Positions 1 through 8,179 of a stretch of 39,181 nucleotides of DNA are shown here, piece by piece. Both the position numbers and the translations under genes were made by a program. The notes below the pieces were generated by a model. It was not told the origin of the DNA, did no database searches, and saw nothing but the letters and a program-made list of their open reading frames with translations. The DNA comes from Betaproteobacteria bacterium. GTDB lineage: Bacteria > Pseudomonadota > Gammaproteobacteria > Burkholderiales > Rhodocyclaceae. Location: positions 1 through 39,181 of the forward strand of contig SHNC01000029.1 in the NCBI GenBank assembly GCA_004295105.1, given 5' to 3'. Numbering within the stretch: position 1 is the first letter of the stretch; every line of letters starts with the position of its first letter.

Positions 1-2001
1 CAGCACGAGTTCCAGCGCATCCATGTCCACCGCCGGCATGTTGCGGAACTCGCCCAGGCGCGACGCGATGCGGGTGGAGCGGATCATGTCGGCGACCAGG
101 AAGCTGTTCAGCGGCGGCAACGCGACCGCGACCTCCGGGTTGGCATCGACGTTGTTGCCGCCCTCACCGAAGGTGATGACCGGTCCGAAGACGCCGTCGC
201 GCCTGACCCCGACCACCAGCTCGCGGCCGTTGCGCTTCTGGATCATGGGCTCGATGGCGATGCCATTGACGACGGCGTTCGGCTGCGCCTTCTTCACCTC
301 GTCGAGGATCTCCTGGTAGGTCGAGCGCACCGCCGCCAGGCTGCGGATGTTCAGGCGCACACCGCCCACGTCCGACTTATGCACGATGGCCGGCGAATCG
401 ATCTTCATCACCACCGGCAGCCCGATCTCTGCGGCCAGCACCATGGCTTCGGCCGCCGAGCGTGCGACCACGGTCTGGGCGATGGGAATGCGGAACGCCG
501 CGAGCAGTGCCTTCGACTCCATCTCGTTGAGCTTCTTGCGATGCTCGCCCAGGGCCATCTCGATCACCAGCCGGGCGCTCTCGATCGACGGCGGCGACAG
601 GTGCGACAGCGAGGCCGGCGTCTGCATCAGCAGCTTCTGGTTGCGGTAGTAGGCCGAGATGTGGCTCATCAGCTCCACCGCCGGCTCGGGCGTGCGGAAG
701 GTCGGGATGCCGGCCTCGATGAACTTGCTGCGGCCTTCGGCGACGAGCTCTTCGCCCATCCAGCAGGTGACGACCGGCTTGTCGGCGTTCTTCTCGAGCT
801 CGATGATGGCGTCGGCCACGCCGCTCGGGTTGGTCATCGACTGCGGCGTCAGCATCACCAGCACGCCGTCGACGTTGGGGCCTTCGAGCACCGCCTGCAC
901 CGCCTTGCGGTAGCGTTCCGGGTCGGCGTCGCCGAGGATGTCCGCCGGATTGCCGTGCGACCAGCTCGGCGGCAGCACCGCGTTGAGCTTCTCCATCGTG
1001 CCTTCGGAGAACTGCGCCAGCGGAATGCCGATGTCGACGGCGCGGTCGGCCGCCATCACGCCCGGGCCGCCGCCGTTGGTGATGATGGCCAGGCGGTTGC
1101 CGCGCGGGCGGAAATGCGAGAACAGCGCGTTCGCGGCGGCGAAGAGCTGGCCCATGTTGTACAGCCGGATCACGCCCGCGCGGCGCAGGGCCGCGTCGAA
1201 TACCGCATCGTCGCCGAAGGACGAGGCCGAGTGCGACAGGATCGCGCGCGAGACGTCCGGATGGCGTCCGGCCTTGATCAGCAGCACCGGCTTCACGCGG
1301 GCGGCACCGCGCAGTGCGCTCATGAAGCGGCGCGCCTCGCGCACGCCTTCGACGTACAGGAAGATGCTCTCGGTGCGCGGGTCGGAGATCATGTAGTCGA
1401 GCACTTCGCCGAAATCGATGTCCGACGAGGTGCCGAGCGAAACGACCGCCGAGAAGCCGACGTTGTTGGGCTTGGCCCAGTCGAGAATCGCCGCGCACAG
1501 CGCGCCGGATTGCGAGATGAGGCCGATGCTGCCCTTCACCGCCCCGGCATGGGCGAAGGTGGCGTTGAGGCCGAGCTGGGGGCGGATGACGCCGAAGCAG
1601 TTGGGGCCGAGCAGGCGGATGCGGTGGCGGTGCGCGGCATCCATGACCTGGCGCTCGAGCAGGGCGCCGCGCGGCCCCGCTTCGGAAAAGCCGGCCGACA
1701 GCACGATCACCGCCTTGACGCCGGCACGGCCGCAGGCATCGACGATGGCCGGCGTCTTTTCCGCCGGGACGGCGATCACTGCGAGGTCGAGGCGTTGCGG
1801 CACGTCCTCGATCGTCTTGAAGCACGGCACGCCGTGGACGATCTCGTACTTCGGATTGATGGCGAACAGCTTGCCCCGGTAGCCCGCTGCGAGCATGTTG
1901 CGGACCAGAACATCGCCCAGCGAGGATTCCCGTTCGCTCGCGCCGATGATGCCGACCGAGCCGGGTTCGAGCAGCGGAGAGAGGTAGTGCTTTTCGTTCA
2001 T
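1..2001 (-). CDS. ADP-forming acetate/acyl-CoA synthetase family protein (5' part; runs off the window)
   Basis: An open frame of 667 codons starts at ATG 2001 and is still open at base 1, so the C-terminus is missing. The N-terminus (MNEKHYLSPLLEPGSVGIIG) opens a CoA-binding Rossmann domain (GASERE), followed by succinyl-CoA-ligase-like domains (LLGPNCFG, ISQSGA, ITNGGGPGV) and then an ATP-grasp domain (VVMKIDSP, HKSDVGGVRLN, FGEGGNNVDANPE). This order is that of NDP-forming acyl-CoA synthetases (ACD/Pat family), which couple an acyl-CoA to acid plus ATP or the reverse. In many proteobacteria a GNAT acetyltransferase domain follows, making a lysine acetyltransferase of about 900 residues; whether it is present cannot be seen. 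The substrate is unknown. The family is secure, the exact role is not. Confidence 0.9.
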   Translation of the reverse strand, partial: MNEKHYLSPLLEPGSVGIIGASERESSLGDVLVRNMLAAGYRGKLFAINPKYEIVHGVPCFKTIEDVPQRLDLAVIAVPAEKTPAIVDACGRAGVKAVIVLSAGFSEAGPRGALLERQVMDAAHRHRIRLLGPNCFGVIRPQLGLNATFAHAGAVKGSIGLISQSGALCAAILDWAKPNNVGFSAVVSLGTSSDIDFGEVLDYMISDPRTESIFLYVEGVREARRFMSALRGAARVKPVLLIKAGRHPDVSRAILSHSASSFGDDAVFDAALRRAGVIRLYNMGQLFAAANALFSHFRPRGNRLAIITNGGGPGVMAADRAVDIGIPLAQFSEGTMEKLNAVLPPSWSHGNPADILGDADPERYRKAVQAVLEGPNVDGVLVMLTPQSMTNPSGVADAIIELEKNADKPVVTCWMGEELVAEGRSKFIEAGIPTFRTPEPAVELMSHISAYYRNQKLLMQTPASLSHLSPPSIESARLVIEMALGEHRKKLNEMESKALLAAFRIPIAQTVVARSAAEAMVLAAEIGLPVVMKIDSPAIVHKSDVGGVRLNIRSLAAVRSTYQEILDEVKKAQPNAVVNGIAIEPMIQKRNGRELVVGVRRDGVFGPVITFGEGGNNVDANPEVAVALPPLNSFLVADMIRSTRIASRLGEFRNMPAVDMDALELVL

Positions 2002-2063
2002 GGTCAGGTCCCGAAGGGGTTCGGTAGCGCCCGGGGGCCGGTGATGCAGCCTCACGGACATTG

Positions 2064-2081
2064 TTCAATATTGAAATTGTA
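2064..2081 (-). promoter_or_regulatory. Possible promoter and operator of the acyl-CoA synthetase gene
   Basis: A perfect 12-bp palindrome TTCAATATTGAA (2064-2075) lies in a short AT-rich island in otherwise GC-rich DNA, about 63 bases upstream of ATG 2001. Directly beside it the minus strand reads TACAAT (2081-2076), a good -10 hexamer; no convincing -35 hexamer is seen at 17 bases. A repressor bound to the palindrome would cover the start of transcription. Promoter and operator are inferences from position. Confidence 0.3.
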
Positions 2082-2169
2082 CTGCGCCGCACAACTCCGT
2101 CGGATTCGAGTTTCGCGGCCGGTGCGACATTCGCCGCGCGTCACGCGCTGCCGGGCCGCGACCCGCCGC

Positions 2170-3573
2170 TCAGTGGCCCATTGTGAAGCGGAAGCGCGTC
2201 CCGCCATCGGGGTGCGAATCCACCCAGATCGTGCCCTCGTGCCGCTGCAGAATGCGCTGCACGGTCGCCAGGCCGATGCCGGTGCCGGGAAAGTCGGTGG
2301 CTTTGTGCAGGCGCTGGAACGGCCGGAACAACTGGCCTGCGTGGGCCATGTCGAAACCGACGCCATTGTCCTCGACGCAGAAGATCAGGCGGTTGCCTTC
2401 CCTCTCCGCACCGAAGGCGATCCGCGCCACCGGCTCGCGGGCGGTGAATTTCCATGCGTTGCGCAGCAGGTTTTCCAGCACGGTGTGCATCAGGATCTTG
2501 TCCGCGTTCACGACGAGGCCTTGGGTGATCTCCACCTCGACCGCGCGGTTCGGCTCCTCGGCGCGCAGCGCGTCGATGATCGGCCGGGCGAGCTCCGACA
2601 GGTCGAAGGTCTCCTTGTGCAGCGGCTGGCGGGTCAGCGTGGCGAGATTGATCAGCGCATCGATCAGGTTCGCCATGCGCTCGCAGGCCTTGTGGATGCG
2701 GTCGAGGTGACTGCGTGCTTCATCGTCCAGGCGGTCGGCGAGGTCGTCCCCGAGAATGCGGGCGAAGCCGTCGATGGCGCGCAGCGGTGCGCGCAGATCG
2801 TGCGACACCGAGTACGAGAAGGCCTCGAGTTCCCGGTTCGAGACCTCGAGCTCCATGGTGCGCATGCGCACGCGGGATTCCAGCTCCTGATTGAGGTTGC
2901 GCAGCGTGAGTTCGGCCACCTTGCGCGCCGAGATGTCGTCGATGGTGCCGATCATGCCCTGTGCGGCGCCCGCTTCGTCGGTAACGACACGGCCGCTGAG
3001 TTCGGTCCAGCGCATCTCGCCCGCACGCGTGCGCAGGCGCAACTGGCAGTGGCAGTCGGTGAGCTTGCTCTGGACCATCGCACCGAGCTTCTCTCGTGCC
3101 ATCGGGCGATCGTCCGGATGCAGGAAGTCGATCAGCGGGCGGCCCAGGCTCTGCGACACCTCGTAACCGGAAATGCGCGTCCACGCCGCGTTCAGGAACA
3201 CGAGCTGGCCCGCCACATCGAGGCGGAAGATGACGCTGTTGACCAGTTCGACCATCTGCCGGTGGCGCTCCTGGCTGTCCTGCAGGGCCCGGTTGAGGGT
3301 GCGCAGGCTGTCGACCTCGGCTCCGGTGTGCTCCCCGGTCGCGGCATGCGGGGCATGCGCCGGCAGGCCGGCGGCTTTGTCCCTGCGCATGCGCCGGCCG
3401 ATCGCATAGCCGAGCGCGGCGCCGGCCAGCGCGGCGATGAGGACCGATGGCACGGCGTCCATGCCGGGTGTGGCATGCGCAGGCAGCGGGAGAAGCATCA
3501 GGGAAAAGCCCAGGAAGGCGGGCGTGCGAGTGGGAGACGTTGAGAAGAGTTCGCGACGGCCGGTGAGGCGCAT
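2170..3573 (-). CDS. PAS-domain sensor histidine kinase
   Basis: The product (467 residues from ATG 3573) has an N-terminal signal-like or membrane segment (about 18-34), a second hydrophobic stretch (about 42-60), a PAS domain (about 105-220), a short coiled coil and a HisKA domain with the phospho-acceptor His258 in FSYSVSHDLRAPLR. The HATPase domain shows N box ENLLRNAWKFT, G1 VEDNGVGFD, F box LFRPFQ and G2 GTGIGLA. It resembles bacteriophytochrome-like or hybrid-type kinases that pair with a stand-alone receiver. No response regulator is adjacent, so its partner is unknown. The start is uncertain: the same frame is open to 3684 and no start has a clear ribosome binding site. It follows 168 bases upstream of the synthetase gene on the same strand but probably is not in one operon with it. 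Confidence 0.88.
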   Translation of the reverse strand: MRLTGRRELFSTSPTRTPAFLGFSLMLLPLPAHATPGMDAVPSVLIAALAGAALGYAIGRRMRRDKAAGLPAHAPHAATGEHTGAEVDSLRTLNRALQDSQERHRQMVELVNSVIFRLDVAGQLVFLNAAWTRISGYEVSQSLGRPLIDFLHPDDRPMAREKLGAMVQSKLTDCHCQLRLRTRAGEMRWTELSGRVVTDEAGAAQGMIGTIDDISARKVAELTLRNLNQELESRVRMRTMELEVSNRELEAFSYSVSHDLRAPLRAIDGFARILGDDLADRLDDEARSHLDRIHKACERMANLIDALINLATLTRQPLHKETFDLSELARPIIDALRAEEPNRAVEVEITQGLVVNADKILMHTVLENLLRNAWKFTAREPVARIAFGAEREGNRLIFCVEDNGVGFDMAHAGQLFRPFQRLHKATDFPGTGIGLATVQRILQRHEGTIWVDSHPDGGTRFRFTMGH

Positions 3574-3918
3574 GCGACTGCACGAGGCCTGGGCGTCCGG
3601 CAAGGCTTGTCCTCCAGCGGAGTAGGCGCGGCGCATGCGGGCGCACCGGCGATGACGCGGGAAATCTAGCACATTGGCTCGCACGGCGTGGTCTGCGGCA
3701 AGGTACGACGGGCCATCGAGAGCTCCGGGGCCGGCGTCGCGGCAGCCCGGCTTCGGGGCTCCCGCGCGACCGGCCGCGGGGCGCGGTGGAGCGTCGGTGC
3801 CGCGTGTTGCCCCGCGCTTTGCCGGCTAGAATGGGTGCATGCCGCGGCGCGCAACTGCGACTGCCGCTGCCACGGCCGCCATCCCGACCCTCACGCGCGA
3901 CGTCGAATCGCAATCTCC
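3574..3918. other. Intergenic region between divergent kinase and methyltransferase genes
   Basis: These 345 bases separate two divergent starts. Part of them (3574-3684) could be an N-terminal extension of the kinase. I see no clear promoter, repeat or RNA gene; the sequence is uniformly GC-rich. Confidence 0.4.
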
Positions 3919-4461
3919 ATGCATGCCAGTCTGGTTTCGCCCTCGACCTGGGTCACCCGCTTCGCGCCGCTGATCGCGGCGGGCGGCGAGGTGCTCGATT
4001 ACGCCTGTGGCGGCGGCCGGCATGCGCGCTGGCTGGCACAGCGCGGATTCCGCGTCGAGGCGGTGGATCGCGACGGCGTGGCACTGGAACTGCTGCAGGG
4101 CGTGCCGCATGTGCGCACGCGCCATGCGGATCTCGAGCAGGGGGTTTGGCCGTATGCCGGGCGACGCTTCGATGCGGTCGTCGTCACGAACTACCTCTAC
4201 CGCCCCCGGCTGCCGCACCTGCTCGAGCTGCTGGCGCCCGGCGGCGTGCTGATCTACGAGACCTTCATGGTGGGCAACGAGCGATTCGGCAAGCCCAGCA
4301 ATCCCGACTTCCTGCTCGCCCCCGGCGAGATGCTGCAGCGCCTGGCGGCGGGGTGGACGGTCGTCGCTTTCGAACAGGGCGAGGTGCGTGAACCCAGGAC
4401 GGCGATGGTGCAGCGGGTGTGCGCCATCAAGGGCGCCGCCGCCGTCGGCCTGCTGCCCTGA
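3919..4461 (+). CDS. Class I SAM-dependent methyltransferase (TehB-like, small)
   Basis: The 180-residue product starts at ATG 3919 (MHASLVSPSTWVTRFAPLI). Motif I of the Rossmann methyltransferase fold is clear (EVLDYACGGGRHARWLAQRG, about residues 24-43), with the acidic residue of motif II in VEAVDRD, motif IV near FDAVVVTNYLYRP, and a post-motif LLAPGGVLIYETF. The substrate cannot be told from sequence; relatives are annotated as tellurite-resistance-like or unspecified methyltransferases. The frame is open upstream to 3688 but lacks a typical N-terminus there. The gene converges on selU, 78 bases away. Confidence 0.85.
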   Translation: MHASLVSPSTWVTRFAPLIAAGGEVLDYACGGGRHARWLAQRGFRVEAVDRDGVALELLQGVPHVRTRHADLEQGVWPYAGRRFDAVVVTNYLYRPRLPHLLELLAPGGVLIYETFMVGNERFGKPSNPDFLLAPGEMLQRLAAGWTVVAFEQGEVREPRTAMVQRVCAIKGAAAVGLLP

Positions 4462-4539
4462 ACCCGAGCCACGAATGGGGAGGCCCGCCGTCGGGATGCC
4501 CCACGGCGGCGATCCGCCGATCCGTGCGCGGACCCGTGC

Positions 4540-5592
4540 TCACGCTGTCGCGGCGAGGATGCGGGCCGCCAGTGCATCGATGCCGGGCGGCGACAGATCC
4601 TCGGTGGCGAGGCGGGGAGCGGACGGAAAGCCGGCGTAATTGCTGTTCTGCGACCGGCGGTACAGCGGGTCGTAATGCCGGTCGATGAACTCCGCGAACA
4701 GTTCGGGCAGCGCATGCGCGCTGGCGAGCGCCTTCCACTGGGTGATGGTTTCACGGCTCTGCAGATCGGCGAGGTGCTCGATGCTGCGGTGCAGGCGGGC
4801 GATATCGTCGCCGAGGTAGGCATAGTCCCGCACGAGGAACTCGAGGCGCGCCTCGCGGCTGGCGTCGATGGCGATGCAGGGCGCGTGGCGCATCGCCAGG
4901 ATCAGCGCCTCCGGCACGAACAGGCGCCCGATCTTGCGGCTCTCGGCCTCGACGAACACCGGTCGGCTCGACTCGAAACGCTTCAGCTTCATGCAGATGG
5001 CGGTCTCGAAGGCTTTTTGCGGCGGCTGCATGCGATCGGGCAGCGCGCCGAGCACCGAGCCCTTGTGCGCAGCGAGGTCTTCCAGATCGAGAACCTGGGC
5101 GCCGCGGCGCGCGAGCGCTTCCAGCAGCCGCGTCTTGCCGCTGCCGGTGGGTCCGCAGATCACCCGGAAGGGCAGTACCGGTGCCAGACGCTCCAGCTCG
5201 GCGATGACGTGGTGGCGAAAGGCCTTGTAGCCGCCCTCGAGCTGGCAGGCGTCCCAGCCCACCATGCGCAACCAGGTGGCGAACGACCCGCTGCGCTGTC
5301 CGCCGCGCCAGCAGTAGATCAGCGGCCGCCAGGTCTTCGGCTTGTCGCGCAGCGCACCCTGCAGGTGGCGGGCGATGTTCTCGGCGACGAGGGCGCCTCC
5401 CAGCCGGCGTGCCTCGAAGGCCGAGCGCTGCTTGTAGATCGTGCCCACGATCACGCGCTGCTCGTTCTCGAGCACCGGCAGGTTGATCGCACCCGGGATG
5501 CTGTCCTCGGCGAACTCCAGCGGCGTGCGCGCGTCGATGATCTCGTCAAACTCGTGGAGCTGTGCTACGGTCGCGACGCCTTTTCTCATCAT
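4540..5592 (-). CDS. selU: tRNA 2-selenouridine synthase
   Basis: SelU (MnmH/YbbB) replaces sulfur with selenium in 2-thiouridine at the tRNA wobble position, using selenophosphate from SelD and passing through a geranylated intermediate. The 350-residue product begins MMRKGVATVAQLHEFDEIID. A rhodanese domain comes first (IDARTPLEF, catalytic Cys in YCWRGGQRSGS), then a P-loop domain with Walker A GPTGSGKT. Conserved family segments follow: FVEAESRKIGRL, VRDYAYLG and a C-terminal HYDPLY. Start 5592 (or 5589) is chosen because it gives the usual distance to the rhodanese IDAR motif; an upstream ATG at 5613 is possible. It is divergent from selD with 47 bases between, a common pairing that points to joint use of selenophosphate. 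Confidence 0.95.
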   Translation of the reverse strand: MMRKGVATVAQLHEFDEIIDARTPLEFAEDSIPGAINLPVLENEQRVIVGTIYKQRSAFEARRLGGALVAENIARHLQGALRDKPKTWRPLIYCWRGGQRSGSFATWLRMVGWDACQLEGGYKAFRHHVIAELERLAPVLPFRVICGPTGSGKTRLLEALARRGAQVLDLEDLAAHKGSVLGALPDRMQPPQKAFETAICMKLKRFESSRPVFVEAESRKIGRLFVPEALILAMRHAPCIAIDASREARLEFLVRDYAYLGDDIARLHRSIEHLADLQSRETITQWKALASAHALPELFAEFIDRHYDPLYRRSQNSNYAGFPSAPRLATEDLSPPGIDALAARILAATA

Positions 5593-5639
5593 TGTTCGCG
5601 CCTGGCGGAGCATTCCGCGCCGCGCGTTTCCTCTCTTCC

Positions 5640-6680
5640 ATGGATCAAGTCAGACTGACGCAATTCTCCCACGGCGGCGGATGCGGCTGCAAAATCGCAC
5701 CGGGCGTGCTCACCGAACTGCTCGCGACCATGCCCGCCGGCCTCATGCCGCCCGACCTGCTGGTGGGCACGGATACCGCCGACGACGCGGCGGTTTACCG
5801 GCTCAACGATCGTCAGGCCATCGTCGCCACGACCGACTTCTTCACGCCCATCGTCGACGATCCCTACGACTTCGGCCGCATCGCGGCGACCAATGCGCTG
5901 TCGGATGTCTACGCCATGGGTGGCACGCCGCTGTTCGCGCTGGCGGTGGTCGGCATGCCGCTCGACAAGCTGCCGCCGGCGGTCATCGGTCGCATCCTGC
6001 AGGGCGGGGCCGACGTCTGCCGCGCGGCGGGCATCCCGGTGGCGGGTGGTCACTCCATCGACGTGCTGGAGCCCATCTACGGCCTCGTCGGCCTCGGCGT
6101 GGTCGATCCGGCCAGGGTGAAGACCAATGCCGGCGCGCAGCCCGGCGATGTCCTTATCCTGACCAAACCGCTCGGGATCGGCATCCTGTCGGCGGGGCTC
6201 AAGAAGGGCGTCCTGTCGGGCGAGGGCTACGCCGAGATGGTGCGCTGGACGACGATGCTGAACCGTGCGGGAGCGCTGCTGGCGGACATCGATGCGGTGC
6301 ACGCGGTGACCGACGTCACCGGCTTCGGCCTCGCAGGTCATCTGCTGGAAATGTGCCGTGGTGCGAACCTGGAGGCGACCGTGCGGTTTGCCGACCTGCC
6401 GCTCATCGCGGAGGCGGCCCGCCTGGTGCGCGAAGGCGTTGCCACCGGCGCGTCGGCGCGCAACTGGGCGAGCTACGGTTCGTCGGTCGTGCTGCCGGCC
6501 GATGCCCCCGAATGGCAGCGCAAGCTGATCACCGACCCGCAGACCTCGGGCGGCCTGCTGATCTCGTGTGCGCCCGCGGCGGTCGACGCCGTGCAGGCGG
6601 CGATCCGCGGCGTGCAGGGCGCGCCGGGGGCAGTGGTCGGCAGCATGTCGGCGGGCGAGGCGAGGGTCCGGGTGGTCTGA
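5640..6680 (+). CDS. selD: Selenide, water dikinase (selenophosphate synthetase)
   Basis: SelD makes selenophosphate from selenide and ATP. The 346-residue product begins MDQVRLTQFSHGGGCGCKIA, which aligns without gaps to the E. coli N-terminus; the catalytic pair is Cys15 and Lys18 (C17/K20 in E. coli). The residue is cysteine, not selenocysteine. Other AIRS-family motifs are the ATP/Mg segments DTADDAAVY and TTDFFTPIVDDPYDFGRIAA, ALSDVYAMGGTP, GGHSID and VTDVTGFGLAGH. Start 5640 is chosen over an open frame that reaches 5562 because only it fits the family N-terminus. selA and selB are not in the window, so the visible use of selenophosphate is tRNA modification by the divergent selU. Confidence 0.97.
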   Translation: MDQVRLTQFSHGGGCGCKIAPGVLTELLATMPAGLMPPDLLVGTDTADDAAVYRLNDRQAIVATTDFFTPIVDDPYDFGRIAATNALSDVYAMGGTPLFALAVVGMPLDKLPPAVIGRILQGGADVCRAAGIPVAGGHSIDVLEPIYGLVGLGVVDPARVKTNAGAQPGDVLILTKPLGIGILSAGLKKGVLSGEGYAEMVRWTTMLNRAGALLADIDAVHAVTDVTGFGLAGHLLEMCRGANLEATVRFADLPLIAEAARLVREGVATGASARNWASYGSSVVLPADAPEWQRKLITDPQTSGGLLISCAPAAVDAVQAAIRGVQGAPGAVVGSMSAGEARVRVV

Positions 6681-6707
6681 ATCGAGTGGCCGCGAGGCGC
6701 GAGGCCG

Positions 6708-7331
6708 TCAGCGGCGGGCTGCGGAGGCGAGCAGGGGCTTGAGTCCGCGCCACACCGTTTCCAGGATCAGCGCTTGCGCCTGCGCGGTGGGGTGGATGCC
6801 GTCGGCCTGGAACAGCTCGGCCCTGTCGGCGAAGCCTTCCATCAGGAAGGGCACGAGGGCCACGTTCTGGGTCTGTGCCACGTCGGCGAAGGTGTCGGCG
6901 AAGCGGCGGGTATAGGCCGGGCCGTAGTTGGGCGGCATGCGCATGCCGACGAGCAGGACGCGTGCGCCGGCCGCGCGCGTGGCGGCGATCATCGCCTGCA
7001 GGTTGTCGGCCAGCAACTGCGGCTTCAGCCCGCGCAGGCCGTCGTTGGAGCCGAGTTCGAGGATCACGATGTCGGGCTTGTGCTCCGCCAGTGCAGCCGG
7101 CAGGCGCGAGCGGCCGCCGGCGGAGGTTTCGCCGGAGACGCTGGCATTGATCACCTTGTGGCGGAACCCTTCGCGCTCCAGACGCGTCTGCAACAGGGTG
7201 GGCCAGGCCTCGCCGGGCTTGAGGCCATAGCCGGCAGACAGGCTGTCGCCCCACACCAGAATCGACGCCGCCGGTGCGGCGCCCGCGAACAGCAGCAGGA
7301 ACAGGAAGGTGGCGATGGATCGCAGCGGCAT
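6708..7331 (-). CDS. tesA: SGNH-hydrolase, TesA-like arylesterase/lysophospholipase
   Basis: The 207-residue product (MPLRSIATFLFLLLFAGAAP) has a signal peptide with likely cleavage after residues 19-22, so it acts in the periplasm. Block I is WGDSLSAGYG with nucleophile Ser30; block III is ELGSNDGLRG; block V carries the Asp-His pair in DGIHPTAQAQ. This is the TesA family (acyl-CoA thioesterase I, protease I, lysophospholipase L1). ATG 7331 is chosen because GGAG sits 6 bases upstream; an in-frame ATG at 7343 is the alternative. Its 5' end overlaps the divergent ABC ATPase gene by 17 bases, the arrangement of E. coli tesA and ybbA. Confidence 0.92.
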   Translation of the reverse strand: MPLRSIATFLFLLLFAGAAPAASILVWGDSLSAGYGLKPGEAWPTLLQTRLEREGFRHKVINASVSGETSAGGRSRLPAALAEHKPDIVILELGSNDGLRGLKPQLLADNLQAMIAATRAAGARVLLVGMRMPPNYGPAYTRRFADTFADVAQTQNVALVPFLMEGFADRAELFQADGIHPTAQAQALILETVWRGLKPLLASAARR

Positions 7332-8031
7332 TGAGTTCTCCATTCCGGTCATCGAGGTGGCCGGCTTGTCCCGGCGGGTGCCGATGGCCGACGGGCAGGG
7401 CGTGCTGCACATTCTGCAGGATGTGAAGTTCGCGGTGCGCGCGGGCGAATCGGTGGCCGTCGTCGGCGCATCCGGTTCGGGCAAATCGACGCTGCTGGGA
7501 TTGCTCGCCGGATTGGACGTTCCCGACGCGGGCAGCGTCCGCCTCGCGGGGACCGACCTGTTCGCGCTGAACGAGGATGCCCGCGCGGCACTGCGCGGCG
7601 AAGCCATCGGCTTCGTGTTCCAGTCCTTCCAGTTGTTGCCGGCATTGACCGCGCTCGAGAACGTCATGTTGCCGCTCGAGCTGGCCGGCGCGGACAACGC
7701 CAGGGAGGTCGCAGCGCAGTGGCTGCAGCGTGTCGGGCTGGGCGACCGCTTGCGCCATTACCCCAAGCACCTGTCCGGTGGCGAGCAGCAGCGCGTGGCC
7801 CTGGCGCGCGCGTTCGCGCCGCATCCGCGGCTGCTTCTGGCCGACGAGCCGACGGGCAACCTCGATGCCGAAACGGGTCGCGCCATCATCGAGCTGATCT
7901 TCCGCCTCAACCGCGAGGCGGGCACGACGCTGATCCTGGTGACCCACGACGAGTCTCTGGCGCGCCGCTGCGGCCGCGTGCTGCGAATGGCGTCCGGGCA
8001 TCTGGTCGAGGCGCCGCGGCAGGTGGCGTGA
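7315..8031 (+). CDS. ybbA: ABC transporter ATP-binding protein, YbbA/LolD type
   Basis: The product (238 residues from ATG 7315) has Walker A GASGSGKST, Q-loop FVFQSFQLLPALTALENV, signature LSGGEQQRVALARAF, Walker B LLLADEPTGNLD and H-loop THDE. The MacB/LolD/YbbA group works with FtsX-like permeases. ATG 7315 is favoured by AGGA at 7303-7306; GTG 7309 would be too close to it. The divergent tesA neighbour matches E. coli ybbA. In E. coli the permease gene ybbP follows directly; here the next 148 bases hold a REP element and then serB on the other strand, so no permease is adjacent. The partner may be elsewhere or lost. Confidence 0.9.
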   Translation: MDRSGIEFSIPVIEVAGLSRRVPMADGQGVLHILQDVKFAVRAGESVAVVGASGSGKSTLLGLLAGLDVPDAGSVRLAGTDLFALNEDARAALRGEAIGFVFQSFQLLPALTALENVMLPLELAGADNAREVAAQWLQRVGLGDRLRHYPKHLSGGEQQRVALARAFAPHPRLLLADEPTGNLDAETGRAIIELIFRLNREAGTTLILVTHDESLARRCGRVLRMASGHLVEAPRQVA

Positions 8032-8078
8032 AGCATGCTATCGCGATGGCTGTGGCTGGCTCGGCGGTGCGATTGCCT

Positions 8079-8135
8079 GTAGGAGCGGGCTTGACCGCGA
8101 CCTGCACGGTCGATCGCGGTCAAGCCCGCTCCTAC
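8079..8135. repeat. REP-type perfect inverted repeat
   Basis: Two 22-base arms (8079-8100 and 8114-8135) are perfect reverse complements around a 13-base spacer. Each arm contains GTAGGAGCGGGCTTGACCGC, the typical core of repetitive extragenic palindromes in Pseudomonas and related GC-rich genomes. It lies between the convergent ybbA and serB ends, where it may also work as a bidirectional transcription stop. Only this one pair is in the window, so repetition across the genome is an inference. Confidence 0.85.
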
Positions 8136-8179
8136 GGCGATGGCACGGAGTCTCGCTGCTTGACCGCCGCGTCAGGCAG

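Noticed and set aside
379-3543. Plus-strand open frame of over 1000 codons at the left edge
   Set aside because: It lies opposite the synthetase and kinase genes, whose motifs are clear; no motif is visible on this strand.
5679-5690. Possible selenocysteine at the SelD active site
   Set aside because: The codon at the catalytic position (residue 15) is TGC, not TGA; SelD here is the cysteine form.
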